A DNA stretch of 44,793 bases, from assembly GCA_038496445.1 (NCBI GenBank), contig JALMLS010000233.1:1-44793 (forward strand), in the 5' to 3' direction. Every line of letters begins with the position of its first letter. The first letter of the stretch is position 1. Of this stretch, positions 1 through 11,320 are shown piece by piece. The notes below the pieces were generated by a model that saw only the letters and a list, made by a program, of their open reading frames with translations, ran no database searches and was not told where the DNA came from. A program made the translations under genes and the position numbers. This stretch comes from Trichosphaerium sp. ATCC 40318 (Eukaryota > Discosea > Flabellinia > Trichosidae).

Positions 1-63
1 CTTGTTGGAGCTAAAAAGAGTATTAGAAGTGGCACATCAAATAATTACAACTAACGAAAATAC

Positions 64-757
64 AACACGTATTTTTCGTGTTAAAAATATGACCGCGAGC
101 TCGCGGTCGGAAACGAACACATTAAATACGTGTTACGTTCAAAACAGCATGCTTGCAGTCAGTTATAAAAAGACTTTAAAAAAAAAAACGGTTTTTAAAA
201 AAGTACACACTTTTTATGTGTACAAAAACCGACCGCGAGCTCGAGGTCAGGTACGAACACAATAAATAAGTGTTGTATACCATATACCGAGCAAGCAATC
301 AGTTATAAAGCAAGACTTTTTAAAAAAAAAAAAAACGGTTTTTTAAATAGTACACACTTTTTATGTGTACGAAAACTGACCACGAGCTCGCGGTCATGTA
401 CGAACACGTAAAAAGCGTGTTTAAAATCGTACAGCGAGCTTGTGGTCTGTAAAAAAAGCAAAACAACAAAAAAAATATTAAAAAAAAAGTACACAATTAA
501 ATTGTGTACCAAAACCAACCGCCAACTAGCGCGACTAACAAACACGCGATATACGTGTTCGAATGCCGCAGCGAGCTCGCTGTTGGATATTAAAACAAAA
601 TAAAACAGTGTGAACCAAAACCAAACGAAAAAACAACGCACACGCGTTCTGCGTGTTACGAAACCCTCGTTTGGGTTTGATTCTACCATGCAAAAAAAAC
701 CGCATGGTAACGAAAAATCGTACACATAAAAACCGTGTACAAAAACCATCGGTTTTT
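64..757. repeat. Array of short hairpins (inverted repeats)
   Basis: At least a dozen short inverted repeats follow one another. Recurring units are AACACG/CGTGTT (64-69/77-82, 541-546/554-559), the palindrome GACCGCGAGCTCGCGGTC (91-108, imperfect copies at 231-248 and 378-395, shorter CAGCGAGCTCGCTG at 569-582), and GTACAC/GTGTAC (203-208/218-223, 350-355/365-370, 720-725/735-740, perfect 21-nt version at 489-509). Later hairpins have unrelated arms: AAACCC/GGGTTT (660-678), TACCATGC/GCATGGTA (684-709) and AAAAACC/GGTTTTT (741-757). Around 189-231 an outer CGGTTTTT/AAAAACCG stem encloses the GTACAC stem. Open frames crossing the array are low-complexity and not gene-like. Confidence 0.8.
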
Positions 758-810
758 TTCTAAATTTACTTGAAAAATTAGGATCTTTGAAAAAACCATT
801 TAAAAGCAAA

Positions 811-865
811 AAAACCCCCTTTATTAGTCTTTAAAAATTAAAATAAGACTAATAAAGGGGGTTTT
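811..865. repeat. Perfect 20-bp inverted repeat, 15-nt loop
   Basis: The left arm is 811-830 (AAAACCCCCTTTATTAGTCT) and the right arm 846-865 is its exact reverse complement. It is by far the longest perfect stem in the left-end region. It could fold into a very stable hairpin in DNA or RNA and lies just 3' of the small minus-strand ORF at 838-1005, where it would sit like a transcript-end structure. That role is a guess. Confidence 0.85.
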
Positions 866-1005
866 AAAAAAAAAAGAGTAAAAAAGAGGTTAGTACCTAG
901 TACTCTCTTCCTCCTGAGCCTGGGCTTACCATCAGCTTCTTTGGAGGGCTCATCCTCATCAGAAAACTCAATGTTTATGAGAGAAAGGTCTTCATCTGAG
1001 CTCAT
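838..1005 (-). CDS. Possible small acidic/basic protein (doubtful)
   Basis: This minus-strand ORF starts at an ATG at 1003-1005 and begins MSSDEDLSLINIEF, with an acidic stretch followed by a basic one (KPRLRRKR). A GTACTAGG sequence right after the basic stretch could be a donor, so this may be the first exon of a spliced gene or a chance ORF. Its 3' end runs into the inverted repeat at 811-865. I recognise no family. The Ser/Asp/Glu composition looks like a protein rather than AT-rich noise, which is the only reason for listing it. Confidence 0.2.
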   Translation of the reverse strand: MSSDEDLSLINIEFSDEDEPSKEADGKPRLRRKRVLGTNLFFTLFFLKPPLLVLF

Positions 1006-1321
1006 CCTTGATTTATGAAAAGTCAAAAAAGTAAAATGAGGCTTTTTTTCCCCCAATAATTGCATTGAGAAATAGACAGAAAAATTTCGTGTTTCGAAAT
1101 GTGAATCGGAAATTTCGCCTGTTTAAAAAAAGTAAGAAAAAAATGAGAATTTGACAGTTTGCAAGATTGTTGATGAGGTCCTGGGTTTGTAAAAAACCCT
1201 ATTTTGCTGTAACCCTACAGGGAGATTGTATGTGCAAAAAACATAAAAAAAAGCCAAAAAAATCGAAAAAATTTTACAACAGGGTAGAGTAGTGTACAAA
1301 AAAATACGGTTGGTACATACT

Positions 1322-1412
1322 CCTAAACCCTAACCTTAATGTTCGGTGAAAACCCTAGTATCAGTGAATTAGGGTTTTGTACACTAGGGCTTAGGGGTTT
1401 AAACCCTAGTGT
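1322..1412. repeat. Degenerate telomere-like CCCTAA/TTAGGG repeats
   Basis: CCTAAACCCTAACC opens the block, followed by AAAACCCTAG, ATTAGGGTTTT, ACTAGGG and AAACCCTAG. Motifs appear on both strands and form local stems, for example ACACTAGGG (1381-1389) pairing with CCCTAGTGT (1404-1412). This resembles eroded interstitial telomeric sequence rather than an active telomere, which would be a long head-to-tail array. Confidence 0.6.
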
Positions 1413-2689
1413 TCTCTGATTCTCATTCGGTGAACCAACTACCAAAAAAGGCAAGTCTTGCTCATTAAGCAAAAATAAGCATTGAATATTGAAAAAATAG
1501 TACTTTAACAAAAACACCTCATAACTATGCACCAAGGCAATACAAATGGCCCATACTTTATGCATAGTAAACCAAGACATATTGGCATAATATACATCAG
1601 GCGCTACATATATGGTGATATACATGGCATGTAATCAAGGCAACCCTAATGGGTAGGCCATAAAATGGAAAAAAATATTTATTTACTATCACTATGCTGA
1701 GTCACACTCTAGTTTTTATCACCATGTAAATATGGCTTTATAACCATGAGGTACATATATAATGTGATGTTTGGTATAGTGGAGGGGGCTGGGGGCATTG
1801 GTGAACAGAGCAAAAAAAATGAATTTTTTACACATTTTTGGTAAAAAGTATCAATGCAGGTAGCACCATCTCATTCACTGAATGAAATATGTTTGGTATC
1901 CCCATGATGGCACAAACATCAATTTATTGAAAACTAAGTTTTGCAACTCTGAGATGGCCACCATACATCATATGTGATTCAAAGTGCAAAGCAACGTTTT
2001 GGGGAAAAAATGACGGAAAACTAAAATGGCATGTAGGTAATATTTACATTTACCATGATGCTATCCAAATACAACTATATGAGGCATGTATAACAACTAT
2101 GCCATATAGGATAAAAAATCACATGGTGTATGGTGGCAAGCAATCGAAAAACCCAAAAATGGCTCTGACTTTATGTATTTCACAAATTTTGGATCGCATA
2201 TATGCCGCCTCACCATTTCGATTGCATATTCATAATCTATGGCAAATTTGGTGACTAAAAACACGGTTTCGCAATCACGAGACGATATGGCAAGGGGGGC
2301 CCTCATGCAAAAAGAAGTTGCTTAAAAATAAGCAATGAACGCACATTCGAATCACCAAAAGCCATGACCATCTATGACCAAATCGTTGCTTGCATCATGT
2401 AGTCAGATTATAAACGCATACAAAAAAGCTTTGTGGGGTGTTATAGGTGATTTTATAATGCCGTTGTGTAAGCAATCCTTAGGCCAACGTGATTTTGCTG
2501 CTAAAAAGTGCCAAAAAGTGGTAAAAATGCTGCCGAAAATGCTATCTCATTATGGAGGATACCTATGATAATTTTGATGCCATATTTGGCTTGCAACGGC
2601 CATTTAAGGGCTAGAAACATATTTCATATTTTCATGGGGGGTGCTTGAAGCCATATTTCCACTCAGTTAAAGAGTTCGTTTTCATTATA
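1413..2689. other. Gene-free stretch between telomere-like blocks
   Basis: I found no ORF with protein-like composition or plausible splicing here. The stretch is rich in scattered CCATG, CATGG and ATGGC words and short imperfect inverted repeats. It is bounded by the CCCTAA-rich block on the left and the TTAGGG-rich block on the right, which gives it the look of subtelomeric filler or a decayed element. Confidence 0.4.
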
Positions 2690-2893
2690 ACCCTAATTGG
2701 ATTTTAGGGTATAGCTCTAATCATTATTTTTGTATATTAGGCCTAGGGTTAGTGCTGCTAATTATAATCAGTAATTTAGGGCTAGGGTTAGGTTTACAAC
2801 CCTAACTATTAACACTCAGAAACTGATTAGGGCTAGGGTTAGGTTTATAACCCTATGTTGTATTAGGGTTAGGTTGTGAGGCGTTAGGGTTTG
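2690..2893. repeat. Degenerate TTAGGG telomere-like repeats
   Basis: Repeated words include ATAACCCTAATT, GGGCTAGGGTTAGG (twice), ACAACCCTAAC, ATAACCCTATG and ATTAGGGTTAGG. Most are in the G-rich orientation, but each G-rich run is followed by a short C-rich complement, so small stems form (GGTTAGGTTTACAACCCTAAC). The block mirrors the C-rich one at 1322-1412. Confidence 0.65.
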
Positions 2894-3275
2894 GATGTAG
2901 GCTTTCACCTTTTTATACTCTACACATTATTACTTTTAAGAGTGTATCTATATATTACCTTTTTTGCTGTTGTTGATTACTATTACATTAAATGTTTACT
3001 TGTATTTGTATATTAATTTTATTTATGGTTAATGTTAGTTTTATTGTATTGTAGTTATAGCAAACACGTTGGTTTTGGGTAATAAAGACTTGTAGTTATA
3101 TCCAGCATTAAAAATTTTGAGCTACAACAAAAACATGTACATACCATGAACCATAACTGCTCTATTAGAAATGGGGTTTATGTTGTTTACTACATGTATT
3201 GATTTTATGTAAGTAAGTTATAGTACTTTAGCAGTTTACGACACAACCAAACACAATAGCTTTAAAATTGTAAGA
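2894..3275. other. Intergenic, no gene seen
   Basis: This is AT-rich sequence between the telomere-like block and the 3' end of the SWIM-RING gene. It probably contains that gene's 3' untranslated region. I see no ORF or structured repeat. Confidence 0.4.
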
Positions 3276-4997
3276 TCAATAATATCCACGATAATAAGAG
3301 TTATATCTATATGATGAAGTGTCTCTGAATCTACTTTGATCATCTTGGTAACCACCCAAATTCATATAACCTTCTTTGTGTTCATTTACATTTGCTTTTT
3401 TTTTCTTTCCTGAGCCAGTGCTGATCCATGGCGCCCGACAAAGCACACAAGTAACCTGTTGCAGCAGTCAATAATTATAAGATAAAATGTTCCATACTTT
3501 TTCATGAGCCCTTAGCTTTTGTTGCTCCCACATGTTAAAACAATTGGTGTGAACATTGTTTCCACAAGCTGCTTTACAAAAGACAACCTTGTCTCGTTTT
3601 TCAAAATCTTCATAGCATATAGGACTTGACAAGAGTCAATATGGTATAGCAAACTGGTGAATACACCCAACATACCACGCGCCTTCCACTGGTTTTTGCT
3701 TCACTCCATCATTTCCTTTCTTTAAATCTGGACTCTTAGAACCTGTGATTTCAGCGTATCTGGTCCTCACAGCTTGTGATGCCTAAACATTTAACAGTTA
3801 AGAAAAACTTGTTAAACTTTTTGCAAGCATACAAATGCACTACGAGGATCTGCAGGTGCTTTGGCATATATGTCTTCTAACTCACTGGTGAGAAGCGCAT
3901 GTTGGTAAATGTACGAAGAGCTAGAGGGAACTTTAAGAACTTTCAAGTAGACCATGATCTTGTTTTAAGGCGTTAACAATAAAATAAACCCTAACTTCTA
4001 TTACGCACAATGTGCTTGCAAATATAGCCATTAGCGTGGTCTGGACATGTGCATGATGGTATATGACCAATCTCAACTGTGTAAACATTACCAACAGATC
4101 CCAAGACCACAAACTGGTGTGTTAAGGATCCCTTTTGTAAAACAGGTTTAGGCTATTACTTTGAGATAGTGTGGCAAAAAAGGCTCCTACCTGTTTTGGT
4201 GGTGCTCTTGATATCAGATATATCCTTTGGCTTCTAGCACGATAAATACGATCCATAATTTTGCTGGAGGCTTTTGAACGATACCTAAATACATATATAA
4301 AACGTCTGATACTTGGTAGTGATCAAATAGTACCTAGCAAGTCGCTTCTCTTGTGGCTTTTTAGGTGTGCGCTTCTTTGGCGTACTCTTTTTCTTTGGGA
4401 CCCTCTTTGGAGAAGGACTAGAAACTGACACTTTCTCCTCTTTGGGCTGAGATATAAAAGCCGGTGAAGCGATCATAGAGCGCTGGTTCGTAGTTGTCCT
4501 CACTTTTTTTTTCGGTGGAGGAGCTACATAATCGTCATATGCGTCATCTTCAAACTCAGAACCACTGTCCTCAGCAAGATAATCATCGCTTTCATCACCA
4601 GAATCATCAGAATCATCAGGTTCGTTTACATCCAATTTGCGTTTACGTCCTGGTACGCCATCAATCTCACCTTTAAAACACCATCTTCAATCACGTTACC
4701 CAGAGTCCAATCACAAGTGTCGGTACCTGTCTTTGTTACTGCCGGCCAGCGTATGATTTTTTGTTGTCAAACCGACGAGCTCAACATCCCCATTATCGAA
4801 TTTAATCCTATTTAACGAGTCAAAAACACGAACAAGTTTTACTGCAAAATACCAGTGCTGGAATTTATCGCGTTTTGAAAGAAAATAATTAATAACGTGA
4901 TTACGCACTCGTATGCCCTCTCTTTACGCACATAGCGCCCAACTGTACCAAAATAATACATTTTTTCGTCATCGTACCAAACAGCGCTACCAAACAC
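3276..4997 (-). CDS. SWIM + RING zinc-finger E3 ubiquitin ligase
   Basis: This is a probable RING-type E3 ubiquitin ligase of the SWIM-RING family (ZSWIM2-like; a similar layout is common in fungi). From the N-terminus it has an unresolved region (VRVFDSLNRIKF), an acidic Asp/Ser/Glu tract then basic Lys/Pro/Ser sequence (4635-4330), the family stretch IYRARSQRIYLI, a SWIM finger with its Cys-x-Cys...Cys-x-His ligands in CTCPDHANGYICKH, and a RING built from CPICYEDF, CKAACGNNVHTNC and CVLCRAPW. The first RING Cys codon is split by an intron (donor GTATGTTGGG). The protein ends in a Tyr/Arg-rich tail at TGA 3276-3278. At least six introns are clear downstream. The 5' end is unresolved: the frame carrying GSAVWYDDEK opens just after a stop, and the join near 4640-4740 does not keep frame by any simple splice, so an exon or base may be misread. 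Confidence 0.8.
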
Positions 4998-5244
4998 GTT
5001 AATTCACACCACAATAGTAATGGCTGCAAAGATTAGGACGTTGTAACCATACACTCGTTTATCCCGTTTACTCATTTTGTGGTGTACAGTACAAGTACAG
5101 ACCCCAATTAGTTGAGAATAAGAATTGCCAAACACGAGTGCGTTCAGGAGTCAGACACTGCGTGCTACAGTTTGTTTATGGGTTTTTTATTTACTTATTT
5201 TGACAATTTATTTCTTTTAACAGGATTCCTTTTTTTGGCTGTCC

Positions 5245-7841
5245 TCATACTTCTATGACAGCATTTTCCCCAGGACCGCCTGGATTAACTGGAGGTAACC
5301 CAATAGGCGGCGTAACAGCTCGAATATTTGCTGGATGTTTAATAATACCCATTTCTTTGAATATAAGCGCTAAAGCAAAATCAGTACAGAACGAAAACTA
5401 AATATTTACAACAGACCAGGGTATAGAAATAAACTATTGAACCAACCAGCAAGTAGCCTATATTCCGAGCTGCTAGAATGATCAGATAACGATTCTATCA
5501 ATACATAAGTTAAGACAGGTTGACATGGTAAAGTAAACAACAAAAAAAAAAGCGATAAAAAATAAAAAAAAAAAGAGGTACAAGCCCTTCATAAGGAGGA
5601 TTAACCACGCACCTAGATCTTCGCCAGAAGCTTCAAGGTCATCCAAAGATGTCAAAAGCTGATACATCGCCTTGAATGTGACAGGAGAAGGAAGAACCAG
5701 AGGAAGTCTAATGGATGGCCGTGGCTAAAAAGCAGTTAATATTCAATCCGAAAACAATATTAAAATTTAGCGTAATAAAATTGTACTTCTTCTGCAGCGA
5801 TATTAGCTTGAGGAACCACCTCAGTTTCATCCATATTTCGGCGAAGCATACGACGCTTTGAAGGTCTCATAATGTAGTCTTCGTGTTCAATGTCCTGTTC
5901 ACGGTCCTGTTCACGGTGACGTTTAACACGTTCTTGAAGCGAAGTGAATTGTCCATGATCAAAACAACCCATTTGTTCCAGAATTTGGTAACGTCGCCTA
6001 CACTGACTGTCTGTGCGCGGAGGCAGTGCTTTTGCTACAGCCGACCAATTGCCCTTCCCAAGTTTTGCAACAAGCTAAAGTAATTGTAAAGAAAAAAAAA
6101 AAGACATGGTGGGCAAGAGTATAAACTGTAAAATACCCCAGCAAGATCGCTATCCTCTTTAATTGACCATGGACCTGATTTGAGTTTAGGATCAAGGGCA
6201 TTACACCAACGCTCGCGACACTGGGCATCAGTACGATTTGGTACATGCTCTTGGAGTTTTGCCCATTTTTGTCCATGTGCCTTTAATAAAACATGGGTTA
6301 GTAAAAATAATCTATTTGTTGAACAAACAACAAATAGTCACAACACGAACCTGCACAGCCATGATAAGGCGCATGTCTTCCTCTAAGCTCCAACGCCCTT
6401 GTTTTATATTTGGACTTATTGCTTTTTTGAACTGTAGAATAAAAGTTAATATGATAAGCATATGATTGATAGCACTTGTAATAAACGCACCCTGTGCAAA
6501 CACTGCTGGCCAGTTCGACCATCCAAGCAATTGGCAACTTGAGCCCAATTTCTTACACCAAATCGATTTACGGCATCCCTCAGCTGGCTATCTTCATACT
6601 CTGTCCACTTTCGCTTCAAGATGCTCTTATTTCTCATTTGAACTCTTTACAAAGTAGTAAGGTAAAAAAGCCCAGTCCAAATCAATACCTGTGAAAGCAC
6701 ATCCAAGCAGTTCTTTTAGTACCAATAGCAGCAGCTATCTTTTCCCAATCACGTCCTATTTGTCACATTGTCAACAAAAAAAAACCAAAAAAATTCATTG
6801 CTGTTGTAGCACAAACCGTGGAAGTCCGACATGGCCTTTGTCAAAGCAGCGTCTTCCTCTTTTGTCCACTTTGCGGAAGTATTTACTTTTGGACTCAACC
6901 AGGAACGCCAATGAATCATGCAATCATCTCCTGTGCGCTCTACTATATCCATGTCATGAGCAATTTTATCCCAATCCGCACTCTCCTGTTAGTTAAAAAC
7001 AACACACATTCAGCTTAGAAAGAAATCACAAAGAAAAGAAAAAAAAAAGTTGCGTACTGCTGCTCGGTCAAGGTTCAATTCTTCGTTAGACTTCTTACCC
7101 AACAACTCCACTCCTGCATGAAAACTTTCCTTATCACTACATACCACTGATAACTGGGTAATGCGAGCCTTCAAAGCAACTCGACGGAGCCCCTTGAGAA
7201 TGGCCGCTTCTTCAGCCTACCAAAACAAAAACTGTTAGCCACCTGTGGCAACCAAACAAACACAATCCGCACCTTTGTCCATGATTTGAGTCTGTAGGCC
7301 AATGGCATCTTTTGCAAGCGCTGGAATTTAGCTTCAGCATGAGCGTTCAGCTTTGGCTTATTACCACTAGGGCTTACAAAATACTCGTTGTCTACTTGTT
7401 GTTATAATAATACTTTGGGCATATATTTGCGATAGCAGCAAAAAAAAAATCTTTCAAAATCAATAAATTGCAACTAAAAGCGTAAATGTTGGCAACGAAA
7501 AAACAAGAAAAAATTATAATCTCAATACTGTACAAAAACTTACTTGTGTGGCGCCTTGCTGATGTCGGCTCCCTCTTTTTTCTGGTGCTGCTACTACCGC
7601 TCTTTTTTACGCTAACGCGCACAAGTTCTTGTAATTCGCTGTTCCTGTGAATGGCATCATTGAGGGACCTAATTAAAGCAAACCAGCATTGGTATTTGAA
7701 CGGGCCTTTTGATAGTTACAATTACACAGTTACTTACTTTAGTTGCCGTTGTAACAACTCCTGGTATTCTCTGTTCTGCCTCAACGCATTTTCAATCGCA
7801 TCTTCCGCAGTATAGAAGCTAGAGCCACTGAAATCGCCCAT
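5245..7841 (-). CDS. Multi-repeat Myb protein, SNAPC4/SNAP190-like
   Basis: This is a probable DNA-binding protein of the 4R-Myb/SNAPC4 type, the family that contacts the proximal sequence element of snRNA genes. Successive Myb helices are visible: RAAESADWDKIA with CMIHWRSWLSP, AKWTKEEDAALTKA with RDWEKIAAAIGTKRTAWMC, RKWTEYEDSQLRDAVNRF with NWAQVANCLDGRTGQQC, and GRWSLEEDMRLIMAVQ with WAKLQEHVPNRTDAQCRERW, plus a last repeat with GPWSIKEDSDL and RTDSQCRRRY. The N-terminus carries a coiled-coil-like segment (NALRQNREYQELLQRQLK). After the repeats come a basic acidic-mixed linker and a hydrophobic/Pro-rich C-terminus (TPPIGLPPVNPGGPGENA). The start is ATG 7839-7841 and the stop TGA 5245-5247, with about ten short introns. 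Naming it SNAPC4 rests on repeat number and arrangement; another 3R/4R-Myb factor is possible. Confidence 0.8.
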
Positions 7842-8100
7842 CACGCACAGAGGCACCAAATTGTTGCGTTTTCTGTTGCTTTCACTTCACTTTATTTATG
7901 TACAATTGATTTGGACGAATTTTCAGAGCTTGTTCAATCAGGAATTATAATAACGACCAAAAAAAAATTGTTCAAAAAAAAAAAGAAATACTTAGTGACA
8001 AATAATACGTGCTTCTCTTTACAAGTATTGGTACAAACGCAATTACATTATTTCGGTGGGTTTTTTTTTCGGCGCGTCCTAACGTTCAACGCCAAATTAG

Positions 8101-9781
8101 TTAAAATTGTGCAAAAATTTCTTTCACAGAGTCTGGTAATTCCATATCTTCAGCAACAGGACAACCAGGCTCAGCATTTTCAAAATTTTGAAAGTTTGAA
8201 GTATCACGGAAATTCTAAAGAGCCGATAAGAAATGAGGTCTTAACAATACAAAAAAAAAACAGCGTACAGTGATTTTAGGTGTAATTGGGCCTTTTCTAT
8301 CTCTTCGACCCACTTGAAGCCAGTTAACATTACGGAGGAAAGGGTGCTTCTTTATGTCACCTAACAAAAATCAAAGTAAATCACGGGCACGCACAAAAAA
8401 TTACAAAAAGGCTATTAAAAAAATAAAACTGGCGCCACTCACCAGCTCCACCCTTGCCAGAACCGAGTCGCCGAGAAGGATCAGTCTTCAACAACTGGCG
8501 TATCAAATCTGTTACTTCAGCTGAAAAGTAGGCTGGTATTACTAACGTTTCGGCTTGTTTTATTTTCTCAAACTTTAGCATGGTTTGCTCTTCTGTAAAC
8601 GGTGGGTATCTTAAATATAATTTGTTATTACATTATAACAGTTGAATAAATCCCAAAAGGCCGTATAACAATGACACTTTATAGAAACGTACCCCGCCAA
8701 CATTTCAAAAATGAGAATGCCGAGTGACCACCAATCCACAGCTTTGTTGTGTCCTTTTCCTTCAATAATCTAAAGTAAACAGTTAAAATAAAGGATGATG
8801 AGATAAAAAAGAAATGATAAAATAAAAAAAAGGTATAACTAACCTCAGGAGCTATGTAATCAGGTGTACCGCACATCGTCCATGTTCTATCCGTTACAAT
8901 CTATTTAAAATAAATGATATAACAAGTCAAGGTTCAATCAACTACTCTACCTTTGCAAACCCGAAATCTGTTAGTTTTATATGACCACCTACGTCTAGTA
9001 AAATATCTCGAAATAGTCAAGGATGATGTCTTAATATGGAATATGATTAAATTTGTTTTGATCAAACAAAAAAAAAAGTGAGGAAAGGATACTCTCTGGT
9101 TTTAAATCACGGTATATAATATCTTTGCTGTGCATGTATTCCAATATCAGAACCAATTCAGCCACATAGTGTCGGACCCAGCTTTCCTGTAAGCGCCCGT
9201 ATTGGCGAATGTACATGAACATTTCACCACCAGGTACATATTCAAGCAACATGTAAACGCTATCTTGATCGTTGTACGTGGAGAACCTGATAAAAAATTA
9301 AATTAGATTAAAAAAAGAAAAAACACGTTGTTATTTTAATTAGTAGTAGCAGAAAAATAAATTGATCAAGGACTTACAATCTTACCACCCCAGGATGTGC
9401 TATTGTGGATAAAATACTCTTTTCATTTTGTACATGCTCTATTTGTTTGAAGTGATATATTGTTTTCTTGAGCAATATCTTCATGCAATAGTATTGGTGT
9501 GTTTGTTTATGCTTGCACAATTGAGCTTTACCGAATGTGCCAGTACCTAGGACAATATTAGAAAACATTTCTTTTTTTTTTGAATTTTTTGAAAGACAAA
9601 GAACTCTGTACAAAAACGTACCCAACACGCGGAAAAATTCATAATCCTTTAGTGTGGTATTTGGATGTGGTGAGCTTGTGCCTATGCAGCTTCTGCGTTT
9701 TTGCATGTTGTCGTTCTGAGCCCTTTTTCTACCATTATTCGCTAACGGAAATTGATAGACCATGCGTGACGCATCGGCCAT
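8101..9781 (-). CDS. cAMP-dependent protein kinase catalytic subunit (PKA-C)
   Basis: This is an AGC Ser/Thr kinase, best placed as a PKA catalytic subunit acting downstream of cAMP. A short N-terminal extension is followed by the kinase domain: glycine loop [10 protein letters not shown], the Lys strand [18 protein letters not shown] catalytic loop, DFGFAK, activation loop [31 protein letters not shown], and the AGC tail with [17 protein letters not shown] and a terminal FAQF hydrophobic motif. The C-tail ending directly on Phe-x-x-Phe is typical of PKA. The Asn of the catalytic loop is split by an intron; without splicing it misreads as Ser. The start is ATG at 9779-9781 and the stop TAA at 8101-8103, with about seven introns. 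No regulatory subunit lies in the window. The 128-bp gap to the upstream gene probably holds the promoter. Confidence 0.93.
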
Positions 9782-9908
9782 ATTTGACCTACACTATAAG
9801 AAACAGCCTTTTTTTTTTCTAGGTTTTGCTTGAAAAAAAAAACGGAAAAATAAATAAATAAAAATGTCAAATAAAATTCACCACCACGATATTGTACTGC
9901 TACGATCA

Positions 9909-11320
9909 TTACAATAACTGATCGCTTATGGAAAAAATACAAAAGCTTTACAAACATGACTTTAGTACTTGTTGAAAGAACGTACAAGTTAGATGGCACC
10001 CGTCCAGGGTGTTCTATACGTGTGGATGTATCAACAAGTGGTTGTGACATTGGTGCATCTTTGTTAACCTTGAATACCTGCATGAACTGATTCGGTTGTG
10101 GCTTTAACATATTTAGTATATTTCGAAGCGCTTGTTAGAAAAGAATTTACTGCAGGAGTTGATTGTCCAGCGTGGTGATACAAAAAAAAACAAACGTAAT
10201 AAAAATAAAAAAAGGGTGGTGTACCGTAGAGTGTGTCATTTTTGGGCGTTTTGCTGGAGGTTGTGCTCGCATCCTACTGTTAAATCAATTGGCAATGAAA
10301 CCAATCAAAAAAAAAAAAAAGTGCACAACAAAAAACGAAGTGACTTGGTTTGTGAACCGGAGATACGGAGTAGTTTAAACAAGATAAAACAAGCAAACGT
10401 ACACGCCATTTGGTTGCTGATATTGTTGCTGCTGATGACCAGCCATTGCCTGAGAAAAACTATTTAATAAAACGGTTTACACAACGCATGTCAAAGTGTA
10501 CGCGTATTTTTAGACCCGTATAACACTACGTATATAATAATACTGGCAAAACCCTTTTTCTTTTGGGTAGGTTTTTTTTTTTTTGTACCTGATGAGCGCG
10601 TTTTAAACCTTCCTGCGTCTCGTGTACCATAGACATCATCGGAGCGATGCCATAACCATTGGTTGTAGGGGCTAGAGCAAAAGCGTTATTACCCAAAAAG
10701 TGCGGAAACAAAATAAAACAATAAACAGAAAATTCAAAAGCAATTAATACCGTAGCAACTACCGAAGTTTGGAAATTATACAATAATTTGAGGCGGTGTT
10801 GTTTGGAAATGTAAAGCGTTGTGTAGGCGAGAAGCCAAAAAAAAAAAAAAATACCAAGCGCACACGATGGCGACGTACCCATTTGAGGGTTCAGTTGGCC
10901 ATTTACGTTGGTTGATGCACGCTCTTCAATAGGAGCAACGCGAGCGAGATGTGACTGTAGCAATTTGTGCGTGTCGAGTTGGTCGCCTTCATCTAGGCCA
11001 AAGCCAGGCTCAAGCTTTCCGAGTTGTTGAAGAAAGCAAAGTAAGTGATGACGCGCAATCAAAAGGTCACTGGGTCGGTTGTAATTTTGTAGGGTGCGTG
11101 GAGATTGCTTGAGGAGGTCATTTATACACTGTGTGACTTGCCGATATATATTCTTGACCTGCGCCTCTATAAGTATCGTATCAGATGTCGCAGACCCAAT
11201 ATTTGGCGTTTCGGCGGCACTCAAGAGGTCATTGCCCGCGCCAAGGATATCAAGGCTGTCCATGAAGTTATTGAACGGAGCTTCTTCTGCTGGGTAGTCT
11301 AAGGCACCTATATGGTCCAT
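9909..11320 (-). CDS. Gln-rich putative nuclear protein, unknown family
   Basis: I do not recognise the family. The first exon (to about 10880) encodes an acidic N-terminus and a helical region (EAQVKNIYRQVTQCINDLL, ARHHLLCFLQQLGKLEP). Shorter exons follow: PTTNGYGIAPMMSMVHE, HQQQQYQQPNG (Gln-rich), PPAKRPKMTHST (a likely basic nuclear localisation signal) and a last segment ending RVPSNFDQLL at TAA 9909-9911. Exons join in frame across GTACxx donors. An ORF starting at an in-frame ATG at 10110 looks like a separate gene but continues this frame, so I treat it as the 3' exons. The composition suggests a transcriptional co-regulator, but this is only a guess. The start is the ATG at 11318-11320. 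Confidence 0.6.

Noticed and set aside
64-757. CRISPR-like array
   Set aside because: The repeated stems are short, unequally spaced and variable, with no direct repeats of constant length and no cas genes; the window is eukaryotic.
9080-9115. PKA catalytic loop reading DLKPES, as if the Mg-binding Asn were Ser
   Set aside because: The Ser codon spans the intron donor. Splicing at GTATCC...TTCGAG gives DLKPEN and the normal ILLD continuation, so the kinase looks active.
9742-10110. Separate gene starting MLKPQPNQF
   Set aside because: The frame continues the Gln-rich gene above it through an in-phase splice and ends at 9909; the downstream half of the ORF is intron and intergenic sequence.
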